Origin: Ochromonadaceae sp. CCMP2298
Taxonomy: Eukaryota; Sar; Synurophyceae; Ochromonadales; Ochromonadaceae
Direction: 5' to 3'
Length of the DNA: 20,423 nt
NCBI GenBank assembly: GCA_026770595.1
Contig: MU633889.1
Location: 1-20,423, forward strand
The notes beneath the pieces are model-generated. The model saw only the letters and a list, made by a program, of their open reading frames with translations, made no database searches and had not been told where the DNA came from. Below, piece by piece: positions 1 through 8,622 of the stretch. Made by a program: the position numbers and the translations under genes. Each line of letters begins with the position of its first letter. The first letter of the stretch is position 1.

Positions 1-2943
1 CCCCCACCGCAAGCAAGGACAGCCTCTGTGCCTCCGACACACTGTGCACACACCGCATAGTGAAGAAGCCCCCCCCTACCCCCACACCCCCTACCCGCAG
101 GGCACCCACCAGCTGACCCCAGCTATCTGCCCCCCTTAAAGGTCCGCCCGTGTTGGTGTTGGTGTTGTTGGTGGTGGTGGCGGTGGGGGTGGGGGCTTCA
201 GACCAGCTGTCCAGCAGAGACAGGTAGGCCCTCAGAATCCCCTCGGGCAGCAGCACGTCCTGTCCTCTGCACTCCTGCACCTCGTGCATCCTATAGGCGT
301 CTCTCCAGTGAGTGAGACAGCCAGACAGCGCCACAGCTGCACGGCTGTCTGCCCTCACTGCCACTGCTATGTGCTTCACGTTACCCCCCCCTCCAATGAG
401 GGGCATAGAGCGCTGCAGGGGGTTGAGGGGGCTGCGGAGGGGGGTTAGGGGATCTTGGGACCCATGCATGGACCCAGTAGGGGAATCAGGGAACCCATCA
501 GGGGGATCATGGGAATCGCACTTGAGTCTGAAGACTACCAACAATCCAGCCACTGCCACCGGCTCAGTGCGGCACAGTCTCCTCACCTGCAGCATGGCGT
601 CAGAGGCATCCACCGTCCACACCCTGTCCACGTGCCCTAAGGTTTCAATAGAGGGGGTTAATAGAAGGGGTTAGTATACATTTAATAGAGGGGTGGCCAA
701 TATACACATTATAGTATAGAAGGTAAGGTTTAAATACACATACCTAGGGATATGAGCATGGGCAGGCAGGGCAGGGCGTCCATCCTCTCCACGAGAAAGC
801 CCTCAGAGAAGGCGCGCAGGTCCGCCTCGCAGTGAGGCAGTAGGGGGTGGTCGGTGAGCATAGAGAGGGTTACACTCCCACCACCTGTGTCCAGATGGCG
901 TCCCAGGCCTAGGGCGGCCAGTCCATGTGCAGAGCGGGTTGCATCCAACAGTCTTAGTGCCGTGCGCTCCTCTGCGCCGGCGCCCAGCAGGCAGCGATAG
1001 TAGGGCAGGGGGTGTGTGACGCAGCAGCCGTCGCCTTGCAACAACTCCCCGCCCGCCCCCGCCCCCGCCCCCAGCCCCGTGAGCGCCCCCTGGAGTAGGT
1101 GGCGGTGGCTGGAGAAGAGGAAAGTATCCCCCACAGCCACCGTAGAGGGGTGTGCACCGTAGGCAGCCCCCATCACGCCGCACACCGCTACGCGTATGTA
1201 GGCCCAGCAGCTGCCCCCCATGTCATCCACGTCCTCGATGGTGACCACCTCCCCCACTGAGTTGACGCAGTCCATGTGCATCTGCAGGCTCTCGCCCCCC
1301 CTGAGGTCCAGCCACGCCTCATTAAGACCCAGATCGCGCCACGGGCTGAGGGTTAAAAACCCCGCCTCTGGGGGCACACCTTGGGGTTTTTTAGCCTCCG
1401 CCCCCCCTCCTGCCCCCCCAGAGCCCTTCATGATGGTGTCGAGACACGCCTGCACCTGCGTGAATATAATGACGATAGGTGATAAAGAGAGTAGAGGATA
1501 GAGAGGTGATAAGAAAATGATAAGAGAATGATAAGAGAATGATAAGAGAATGATAATAGGTGATAAAGAGAATGATAATATGTGATAACAATGAAAATAG
1601 ATAATAGATAATAAGTCGGTACCTGCGTGCCTGCCTCGAGCACGTCTGCATGCTGCCCAAACGCCACCCCCACCACATGTCTGAGAGACAGCAGCAGCTT
1701 CACGTACAGGGCCTCTAGCCTGAGCAGAGACGCGACCTCTGACACATCCACACATCCCTCACCCCCCTCTTTGCCCTCCCCCTCTACATCCATCGGCTCA
1801 GAGCTCCCCGGTCCCAGCCCCCCACCCCCCAGAGACCCCATGCCTCCCCCTAGGGGCCCCCAAGCGGCCGCCCTGCCCCGTGCCAAGAAGTACGTCCGGC
1901 ACCACCTTAACCCCGTACTGGGCTCGGCCCCCTCCACCAGCACATGCAAGGCCCCCCCCGCCTCGCGGCCGCGCCATGCGGGAGGGTAGGGCTGTGCGCC
2001 TAATTGGGCGCTGTCTGGGCCGAACAACACCACGGGTCGCGTCGCGGCGTCCACAACACCAATGGCGTCCATTTCCCCGAAGTCGTACAATATCTCCAGG
2101 GGCCCTGCGACGTCATCTGCTGTTACAAGTGCCCTCTGTGCGGCCGTGGAGGCACTGAGCATGGAGATTGTCTGCAGAATGTGTGGGTGCACAGATCTGG
2201 TGATGGTGGAGACGGCGTGGTCGACGTAGTGCCCATCCACTGTGCGGAACAGCACCTCTAGGTGGGAGGTGATGTCGGCCACCTTGTAGCGGGCGGCGAA
2301 GAGAGGGGTTTGATAGGTGTGCGTCGCGTAAGGAGGGTTTAATAGGTTAGTGTCACATAGATTGGGTGGGTTTTATAGGTATACCACTGCCCACCTTGTA
2401 GCGGGCGGTGAAGAAGCCCGTGGGGCAGTAGACGCTGTCCAGGGCGAAGGCCTGCAGTATAGGCCACGACTCGATGTCTGTGATGTCGTCGTACCCGATA
2501 GGCACCGGGATCCCCACCCCGCCCCCCGATGCCACCGCCCCCAGCATTAGGCGCTTGAAGTCGCAGCACTTGCGAGCCTGTATGAGATCTATCTCCGCCT
2601 CCTCTGAGGGGTGCGAGAGGTACTCGATCAGCCCCGGTATGTGCGCGAAGAGGGGCAGCAGCCTCTTCATCTCGTGCGTCCACACCACAGAGAGGCTGTT
2701 CTGCTTCACCAGCAGGATGATGTCCTCCAGGGGCTCGTATGCTGGCTCCAATGTTTCGTCGAAGAGCTCTCTGCTGACGGATCCGAGCAGGTACTTCAAC
2801 ACCGTAACGGATCCCTTGTTCCCCCTCCCGTCCTGGCCAGGCACGAAGAGCAGCGCAGAGGGGTAGTTGGGGTCATAGTCGGAGCAGAGGCGCTGCAGTG
2901 CGCTGAGTCTGTTGAGGAAGTTGTTTCTCTCGATGTAGTTCAT
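1..2943 (-). CDS. DNAAF9: DNAAF9 (C20orf194)-like dynein axonemal assembly factor, 3' partial
   Basis: Seen: four exons on the minus strand, 2943-2395, 2282-1623, 1455-744 and 636-1, join in phase to about 852 residues and stay open to the window edge, so the C terminus is missing. All introns are GT-AG (112, 167 and 107 bp). The N-terminal part reads LFVPGQDGRGNKGS, then an LLPLFAHIPGL segment, SWPILQAFALDSV and GFFTARYK; the second exon carries a CRTYFLARG segment. Known: the same landmarks in the same order (a VxGxDGRxNxG motif, a KWPIVQAFALE-type motif, GFFTxKY, SRTYFF) occur in animal C20orf194/DNAAF9, a protein of about 1,180 residues linked to cytoplasmic preassembly of axonemal dyneins. 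Inference: the host builds motile cilia at some stage. I start at 2943 (MNYIERNN) because similarity begins there; an upstream in-frame Met at 3030 would add 29 residues. The third and fourth exons are Gly- or Pro/Thr-rich and fit the family less clearly. A divergent neighbour (PP4 catalytic subunit) lies 879 bp away. Confidence 0.8.
637..743 (-). other. DNAAF9 intron 3, repeat-rich
   Basis: GT-AG intron of 107 bp. The donor follows CTA-G and the acceptor precedes GG-CAC, restoring Leu-Gly. On the plus strand it contains GGGGTTAATAG / GGTTTAAATACACA motifs that recur in introns of VPS16 and, in related form, of the phosphatase gene. Confidence 0.75.
1456..1622 (-). other. DNAAF9 intron 2 with 11-bp tandem repeat
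   Basis: GT-AG intron of 167 bp. On the plus strand it holds an 11-bp tandem repeat (GATAAGAGAAT, starts at 1508, 1519, 1530, 1541, then degenerating). A 9-bp direct repeat, CACGCAGGT in the gene sense, spans both splice junctions (plus-strand ACCTGCGTG at 1454-1462 and 1621-1629). Confidence 0.8.
2283..2394 (-). other. DNAAF9 intron 1 flanked by a 27-bp direct repeat
   Basis: GT-AG intron of 112 bp. The sequences across the two junctions are near-identical: plus-strand 2277-2303 and 2389-2415 match except at about three positions. The repeat spacing equals the intron length, so each copy carries AAG^GTGG at the same place and splicing removes exactly one copy plus the interior. Confidence 0.85.
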
Positions 2944-3822
2944 GGCTGATGGCTGCTGTGGGAACGATCGGATACCGGGATAGGATGGGATCGGGTGGAT
3001 CGGACCTCCCCTCTGGAGTATGGCTCCCAAAGCCTCGATTCAAAGTGCACTGGCTGAAACCAATGGCTGCTTCTGCAACTGTCCAACACCAGGAACGGCG
3101 TGTGTGGGTGGGGCGAGGGGAGGCAGAGAGCTCAACAGATCCAAATCTGCCCGAAGGTCGCGACCTTTTGGATTTACTTCGCTTTTGGGCTGTTTTTTCA
3201 AAAATCTGCAACATAAATCGGGGCCAGACGCAAAACATTGGACCACAACTTTTTGAGCGCCGAAACGCCTTTATATCGAAGTATAGTATTCTTAAAAGCA
3301 TGATTTTTGTATCCACTGATATATTACTGCAATTATAAGACCATTTTAGTTCAGTAATTAGTTGCTTGCACATATTAAATTATTATTCTTATGAGCTGAA
3401 TCTGTGATAAATAATCTATGACTGGCTAGAAACCGTATCCAGTGAATCGCTTATTTAGCTCATAAAAATAAATGATTAAGATGTGCAATTATCTCATTAC
3501 CGAGCTAAAATGATCCTATAATTGCATTAATCGATCAAAATCTACTCATAGAGGTCACTTCAGGATGCTATACTTCGACATGTAGGCGTTTCGCCAGCAA
3601 AAGTTCTTGTCCACTGTTTTGCAAGATGGCCCTTATTTATGTTGAGCTTTCGAAGCCAACCGACCGCAGCCGACCTCTCCCATTCTGTTCTTGGGAGGGA
3701 GGGAGGGCGTTCGTTCGTTCTGCTTGGAGTTGCAGAAAAGAGAGTCCACAGTGGTTCCTACCACGAGAGGCGCTATTAATCTTTGTGTCGGCAGTAGAGG
3801 CAGAAGGCAGTAGGCAGCAGGT
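2944..3822. promoter_or_regulatory. Divergent intergenic region (DNAAF9 / PP4 catalytic subunit)
   Basis: 879 bp between two divergent start codons, so both promoters should lie here. I see no convincing TATA box. It contains a perfect 14-bp palindrome (AAGGTCGCGACCTT, 3154-3167) and the large palindrome described separately. The AT-rich core (about 3260-3560) contrasts with the GC-rich coding flanks. Open frames inside it have no recognisable content. Confidence 0.5.
3205..3655. repeat. Large degenerate palindrome (about 215-bp arms)
   Basis: Left arm about 3205-3427, right arm about 3440-3655, apex near 3426-3440. Reading the right arm in reverse complement gives, in the same order as the left: AACATAAAT, GGGCCA, GCAAAACA, TGGAC, CGAAACGCCT, TCGAAGTATAG, TGCAATTATA, CATTTTAG, TTGCACAT or close, TTATGAGCT and ACTGG. 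By eye, identity is about 70-75%, with small indels. It could be an old foldback transposon/MITE or a symmetric bidirectional promoter. Confidence 0.85.
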
Positions 3823-5681
3823 ATGTCGTCTTCCAATTTGGACGAGCAGATCGAGCGCCTCAAGAAGTGCGAGTACCTCAAGGAGTCCGAGGTGAAGGGC
3901 ATCTGCGACAAAGCCAGGGAGATCCTGATCGACGAGAGCAACGTGCAAAGGGTCGATGCCCCTGTGACGGTACGCGCCTATCTTGCGGGATCCACAGCAA
4001 GGACAACAATGCGACTCTTTCTCTCAAAAAATATATAACCTCCATATAACCTCCACTCTCTCTTTTCTCACAGATTTGCGGCGACATCCACGGGCAGTTC
4101 TACGACCTTATCGAGCTGTTCAAGGTGGGCGGCGAGTGCCCCTACACGAACTACCTGTTCCTGGGAGACTTCGTGGACCGAGGCTACTACTCCGTAGAGA
4201 CCTTCCTGCTGCTGCTGGCTCTGAAGGTACGCACCCCCAACACCCCTTAACACACCCACACACCCTCTCACACACCGACACATACCCGACCAACCCTCGT
4301 TCTGACACTTTTAACTCTCTGACTGTTTACCTCTCTTACTGTGATCTTTTTGTCTATCTGAACCTACGTCTACGTCTACACCTACAGGTCAGGTACCCTG
4401 ATAGAATCACTTTGATCCGAGGGAACCACGAGTCCCGGCAGATCACGCAGGTGTACGGCTTCTACGACGAGTGCCTGAAGAAGTACGGGTCTGTGAATGT
4501 GTGGCGCTACTGCACCGAGATCTTCGACTACCTGTCTCTCAGTGCGATTATCGATGACAAGGTGTTCTGCGTGCATGGGGGCCTGTCACCGGCCATAAAC
4601 ACACTAGGTACGTGTCCGTATGTAGTCGTATTCATGTGTTTTGCTCTTTTCCGTACTCAGCGCTTGCTCTCTGTACTCAACGTCTATGTGTACGCTACGC
4701 TCGCTCTGTGTTCTGTGTCATATGTTATTTGTAATGTGTTGTCACACTTTCACTTACTGATACTGTCCTCTATTCTCCTATACTATTCTCTCCCCTGCAG
4801 ACCAAATACGCGTCATCGACCGCAAGCAAGAGGTGCCCCACGACGGAGCCATGTGCGATCTCATGTGGTCAGGTACGCTACGTACCCTATTTATCTCCCT
4901 ATCAGCATATTCATCTCCCTATTTGTCCTATTTATCTTCCTATTTATCCCCCTTTATACCCCTATTAACCTTTTAATTCCCCTATTTAGACCCCGAAGAC
5001 ATAGAGGGCTGGGGCCTGTCCCCCAGAGGAGCGGGGTACCTGTTCGGTGCAGATGTGGTCGCCAAGTTCAATGAAATAAACCACATCGGTTAGTGAAACA
5101 CATACAAAAAGACCACAGATCAAATGCAATTAACCCACTAACAACCCAACACACACACACACACAAATATGTATACACACACACACACTACATACTAACA
5201 TTAACACCACACACTCTACACTATACCCACGCAGACCTCATAGCACGTGCGCACCAGCTGGTGATGGAGGGCTACAAGACCATGTTCCCCTCCAAGAACG
5301 GCAAGGACCAGGTACGCCTACCCTATTTATAACACTATTTACCTATTTATCTCCCTATTTGTCCTATTTATCCCCCTATTTACAATATTAATCCCCTATT
5401 TATAATGTTAATCCCCTATTTATCCTATTAATCCCCTATTTATCGTATTAATCCCCTATTTATCATATTAATCCCCTATTTACCCTATTTATCCTATATA
5501 GCACCAGGACAGCCTCGTGACCGTATGGTCCGCGCCCAACTACTGCTACCGCTGCGGCAACGTAGCAGCCATCCTGGAGCTGGACGAGCACCTGGAGCAG
5601 CACTTCAAGATCTTCGAGGCGGCACCCCAGGAGTCCCGGGGGGTCCCCAGCAGGAATCCCGCCCCGGACTACTTCCTGTAA
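3823..5681 (+). CDS. PPP4C: Serine/threonine protein phosphatase 4 catalytic subunit
   Basis: Seen: seven exons, 3823-3969, 4074-4226, 4388-4607, 4801-4872, 4990-5088, 5235-5311 and 5502-5681, join in phase to 315 residues. All six introns are GT-AG. PPP-family signatures are intact: GDIHG (52-56), GDFVDRG (80-86), RGNHE (111-115), HGG (163-165), RAHQLV (235-240) and [11 protein letters not shown] (266-276), which supply the usual Asp, His and Asn metal ligands; the C terminus is DYFL. Known: PP4 rather than PP2A or PP6 is indicated by [12 protein letters not shown] near residue 38, [42 protein letters not shown] and [21 protein letters not shown]-type ends. PP4 acts in DNA-damage, centrosome and splicing regulation, and its terminal Leu is methylated in PP2A-like enzymes. 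Odd: an extra [10 protein letters not shown]-like stretch before [10 protein letters not shown], at the exon 6/7 junction, makes it slightly longer than the 307-residue human protein; an alternative acceptor at 5508 would remove two residues. Confidence 0.97.
5312..5501 (+). repeat. 20-bp tandem repeat filling PP4 intron 6
   Basis: Six head-to-tail units of consensus CCCCTATTTANNNTATTAAT start at 5373, 5393, 5413, 5433, 5453 and 5473 (the last diverges). Only the three central bases vary. The remainder of the intron is made of looser CCTATTTATC units. Introns 3-5 of the same gene are built of similar CCTATTTAT motifs. Confidence 0.9.
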
Positions 5682-6281
5682 CAGTGCGTACTTTAATAGT
5701 ACGTACTGTAATAGCCTGTCGGTGTGGGTAGGTGGTGGGGCGTGTGTAAGGCCCTAGCCCATATCTCCACCCCATACCCAATACCCGTGCCTCTACCCCT
5801 ACCCCTACCCCTACCCCTCTCTACCCCTACCCCTATCCCTGCCTCTGTCCCACACCCACACCTACATCTACACCGGTAGTATTAGAAGCGCACTAGACGT
5901 GTAAGAACTCCTTCTACTCTCAACTCGTTCTACACGTGCCAGGGGACACACCCAGCCGCCAACATTTTTCGCTGGGATTTGGCGGTCTCTGCATATAGTG
6001 CAGATGAGATGTGGTGCTCGGGTGTACAGATGCCTGCACTCTGGACCTCCTCGAATGAGGCCTCTTTTGTTAACAGTAGTAATATATAATTCAAACACGA
6101 GAATCCGCTGTGATTGTATGAGGAGAGGTAGTTACGGATTTTGAGCTGGAAAGGGTTATTCTCAGCAAAGCCACCCATCCTCGGACGCGGGAGCTTTCGT
6201 TGGTTGGGCAAGGGAGAGGGATGCTTTCGTTGACCTCCATTCACAGACCTCCTAGACCTCCATTCATTCGGGTGTCTAAGG
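5682..6281. promoter_or_regulatory. Intergenic region between PP4 and neuroguidin genes
   Basis: 600 bp without a supportable gene. About 5760-5850 is C-rich with CCCCTA / CCCTAC repeats resembling degenerate telomeric sequence and probably overlaps the PP4 3' UTR; I find no AATAAA. Nearer the neuroguidin start are two short inverted repeats: CCGCCAA...TTGGCGG (5956-5962 and 5979-5985) and TCTGCA-TATAG-TGCAGA (about 5988-6004). These are candidate promoter elements by position only. Confidence 0.45.
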
Positions 6282-8162
6282 ATGGTGAAGCCTGTTACCA
6301 AAAAGGGCGCAGCAGCAGCGGTGAAGCCGCGGCAATCACTTCCGTCTGCCCCGAGCAGCTCGAGTGCGAAGAATGGAAAGAAGACAGAAGTGAAAGAATT
6401 GAAAGGAAAGGGAAGAATGTCTTATCCCGTTTATGAGGAGGAGAGCGAGAGTGAGGACAGTGAGGGCAGTGAGGGAGGATTCGAGGCGGTGGACAGCAAC
6501 GACGAGGTACGCTGTGACATTATTGAGATAAACCTATTGAGAGGTGTACTTGTGACAGTACTCCCCTTCCTCCACACCTGCATGCGTCTGACTACCAGGG
6601 GATGAAAACAAATGATACGTGATTCACAAATGAGCAATCAACTATCAATTCTCACTATATTGACCCTTATTCGACGAGCTACCCATTATCCCGGGCGATG
6701 CTTTCAACACTTCCAACAACTAACAGTTTCCACTCTCTCCATCTCTTTCTTGCACACAACGGCATTCTTGTCACTCTCTCCATCTGTACATCTCTCAACT
6801 ACTTTCTCCTGTCTATTTCCCCTCTTACTCTTGCGTGACACACAGGATGAAGATAGCGCAGAGGAGGGAGAGGGGGGAGAGGAGGAGGAGAAGGATGGCG
6901 AAGACGTAGATGAGGAAGAGGAGAGCGTTGAAGGGGATGGGGAAGAGGACGGTAGTGAAGGTGGAGAGAGTGGGGGAGAGAGTGAGGGAGAGATTGGAGA
7001 GAGTGGAAGCGACGAGGCAGAGGAAGGGGAGGATGAGGAGGATGAGGAGGACGAAGAGGCAGAGGCAGCACCAGCGAGCACTCTGGGTCCCGAGCACGCC
7101 CCCCAGATCGTCTCAGCGATGTCCGAGTTGCAAGACCTGCTGGTGGAACTAAAGACCCGCCTGGTGTCCCTCAGAGAGCACTCCTCCAAGGCGCCCCCGC
7201 CAGTGGAGGACGACGTGTCCGACTACCTGGAGGTGAAGCAGCAGCTGCTGGTCTCCTACTGCACCAACCTGCTCTTCTACCTGATGCTCAAGGCGCGTGG
7301 CGTGTCTGTGCAGCACCACCCCGTCATGGCGCAGCTGCTGAAACTGCGCTACGTGATGGAGAAGATGCGGCCGCTGGATGGGAAGCTCAAGTACCAAATA
7401 GACCGACTGGTGCAGCTGGCAGACCTGAGTGTGGAGGACCGCTCGAAGCAGGACGATCTGCTGAGGCCCAACCCCTTCACCCTGCTCACCAACGACGGGT
7501 CCGGCAAGTCAAAGAAATCGAAGAGCAAGAAAGGAGAGGAGGAGGATGAGGAGCAAGACAATGAGGACGATGAGTACGGGGATGACGAGGAGGCAGATAA
7601 GGGGGAGGTGTACCGAGCCCCCAAGCGTAACGCCACGCCCTACAAGGAGTCGGAACGAGAGGTGGACAAGCGAGAGGCACGAATGGAGAGGCAGCGGGCC
7701 AAGTTGAAGCGCTCTGAGCTGATGGACACGCTGAGGGAGGAGTTCGGGTCCGCGCCTGAGACCTCTGCGTCCTCCGGTCTGGGGATTAAGTCTGGGGATA
7801 TGCTGAAGCTGCAGGAGGAGGCGCAGGAGCGCACGAACTTCGAGGAGGAGAGGTTCGTGCGCCTGACCGTGTCCCGCAAGGACAAGAAGGACATCAAGAA
7901 GCGCACCACGGAGTCGTCCAGGCTGGATAATTTCGACTCCATGGGGGACGTGGGGGCCTTCGAAGAGCTGGCCAAGCTGTCCGCCAAGAGCAAGCCCACC
8001 TTCTCCACCTCTGCTGGGGGTTTCTCCTCGGGGGGCAGTGGGGGGGGCGGGGGTACCTCCAGTCAGGGGGTGAAGACGGCTCTGCAGAGGGCGGCAATGG
8101 CGCTCAGCAGTGCGGGGTCGGAGGCTCCCTCGAGTGGGAGTAGGAAGCGGCAGAAGAAGTGA
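6282..8162 (+). CDS. NGDN: Neuroguidin/Lcp5-family SSU-processome protein
   Basis: Seen: two exons, 6282-6506 and 6846-8162, encode 513 residues. Residues about 52-155 are overwhelmingly Glu/Asp/Ser/Gly. A Sas10/Utp3/C1D domain follows at about 160-270 (YLEVKQQLLVSYCTNLLFYL, then HHPVMAQLLKLRYVMEKMRP and LKYQIDRLVQLADL). The C-terminal half has KRSELMDTLREEFGSAPE (about 362) and NFEEERFVRLTVSRKDKK (about 405), a Gly-rich stretch and a basic RKRQKK end that could be a nuclear signal. Known: MEKxRPLDxKLKYQIDxL plus (N/Y)EExxxVRLxVSKK marks neuroguidin/Lcp5, a U3 snoRNP-associated factor in 18S rRNA maturation, rather than Utp3/Sas10. Animal neuroguidin is about 315 residues, so the acidic N-terminal extension is unusual. 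Inference: nucleolar. The single 339-bp intron contains a 171-bp repeat shared with VPS16. The gene converges on VPS16. Confidence 0.9.
6555..6725 (+). mobile_element. Introner-like 171-bp repeat, copy 1 (neuroguidin intron)
   Basis: Starts ACAGTACTCCCCTTCC and ends CTTCCAACAACTAACA, 48 bp after the donor and 120 bp before the acceptor. The reverse complement of 11662-11832 matches along the whole length with about four substitutions and no gap. Both copies read in the same direction as their host transcript. No terminal inverted repeat, no coding capacity, no clear target duplication. Confidence 0.8.
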
Positions 8163-8622
8163 ACTATGATAACTAGTAGTACATGTTGTGAATAACTAGA
8201 TAGCTAGGATAGGAACCCCTACAGGTGTGTAACTATAAATGTGAGATATGAAACAGCCATGTGCTTATAGCAGCTATAACAGTACAAGGATCCTGGACCC
8301 TGGACCTGCTGAATCTTGAATCTCAAGAGAGGAATTATCTTTGTGCAAAAACAGTAGCCGATAAACGCCTTGACAAATAAATGTCCCAACTTACGCAAGT
8401 TACTGTAGATCACGTTTATAATCAAGGACCCTACTAGAACCCCACAAAAACACGCATCGCTGAAGGTAGAATTATCTGAATTATCTGATTATAGGTTAAG
8501 CAAAGGTATTGACAAGGGTACAAGAGTGTCCACTGCCTGAGGCTGTGACGGTAGGCCGGCATGGTTGCGTGGGTGGCAGTATGCTATGGCGGACATATAC
8601 GAATGTGTCCACGTTTTATGGT
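8163..8622. other. Convergent 3' region between neuroguidin and VPS16
   Basis: 460 bp between two stop codons facing each other; it should hold both 3' UTRs. It has an AATAAA at 8376-8381 on the plus strand. I see no gene, and no clear plus-strand TTTATT that would serve VPS16. Confidence 0.5.
8376..8381 (+). terminator. Candidate polyadenylation signal AATAAA (neuroguidin)
   Basis: Canonical hexamer 214 bp past the neuroguidin stop codon in an AT-rich stretch. Position only. Confidence 0.4.

Noticed and set aside
730-1755. Continuous 341-codon minus-strand frame through DNAAF9 intron 2
   Set aside because: The middle is simple-sequence translation of the GATAAGAGAAT repeat; the GT-AG intron joins the conserved parts in phase.
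2944-3030. Earlier in-frame start for DNAAF9 at 3030
   Set aside because: The added residues are Pro/Gly/Ile-rich and unlike the family; similarity begins after Met 2943. Kept as an alternative only.
5373-5492. CRISPR-like array (repeat with variable centre)
   Set aside because: The period is only 20 bp with 3-bp variable centres, inside a eukaryotic intron; it is a minisatellite.
5788-5850. Chromosome end or true telomere
   Set aside because: Units are degenerate and flanked by genes on both sides; at most interstitial telomere-like sequence.
6704-7189. Ser-rich 161-codon frame antisense to the acidic part of neuroguidin
   Set aside because: It is the reverse complement of GAG/GAA codons (CTC/TTC, TCC/TCT); no independent support.
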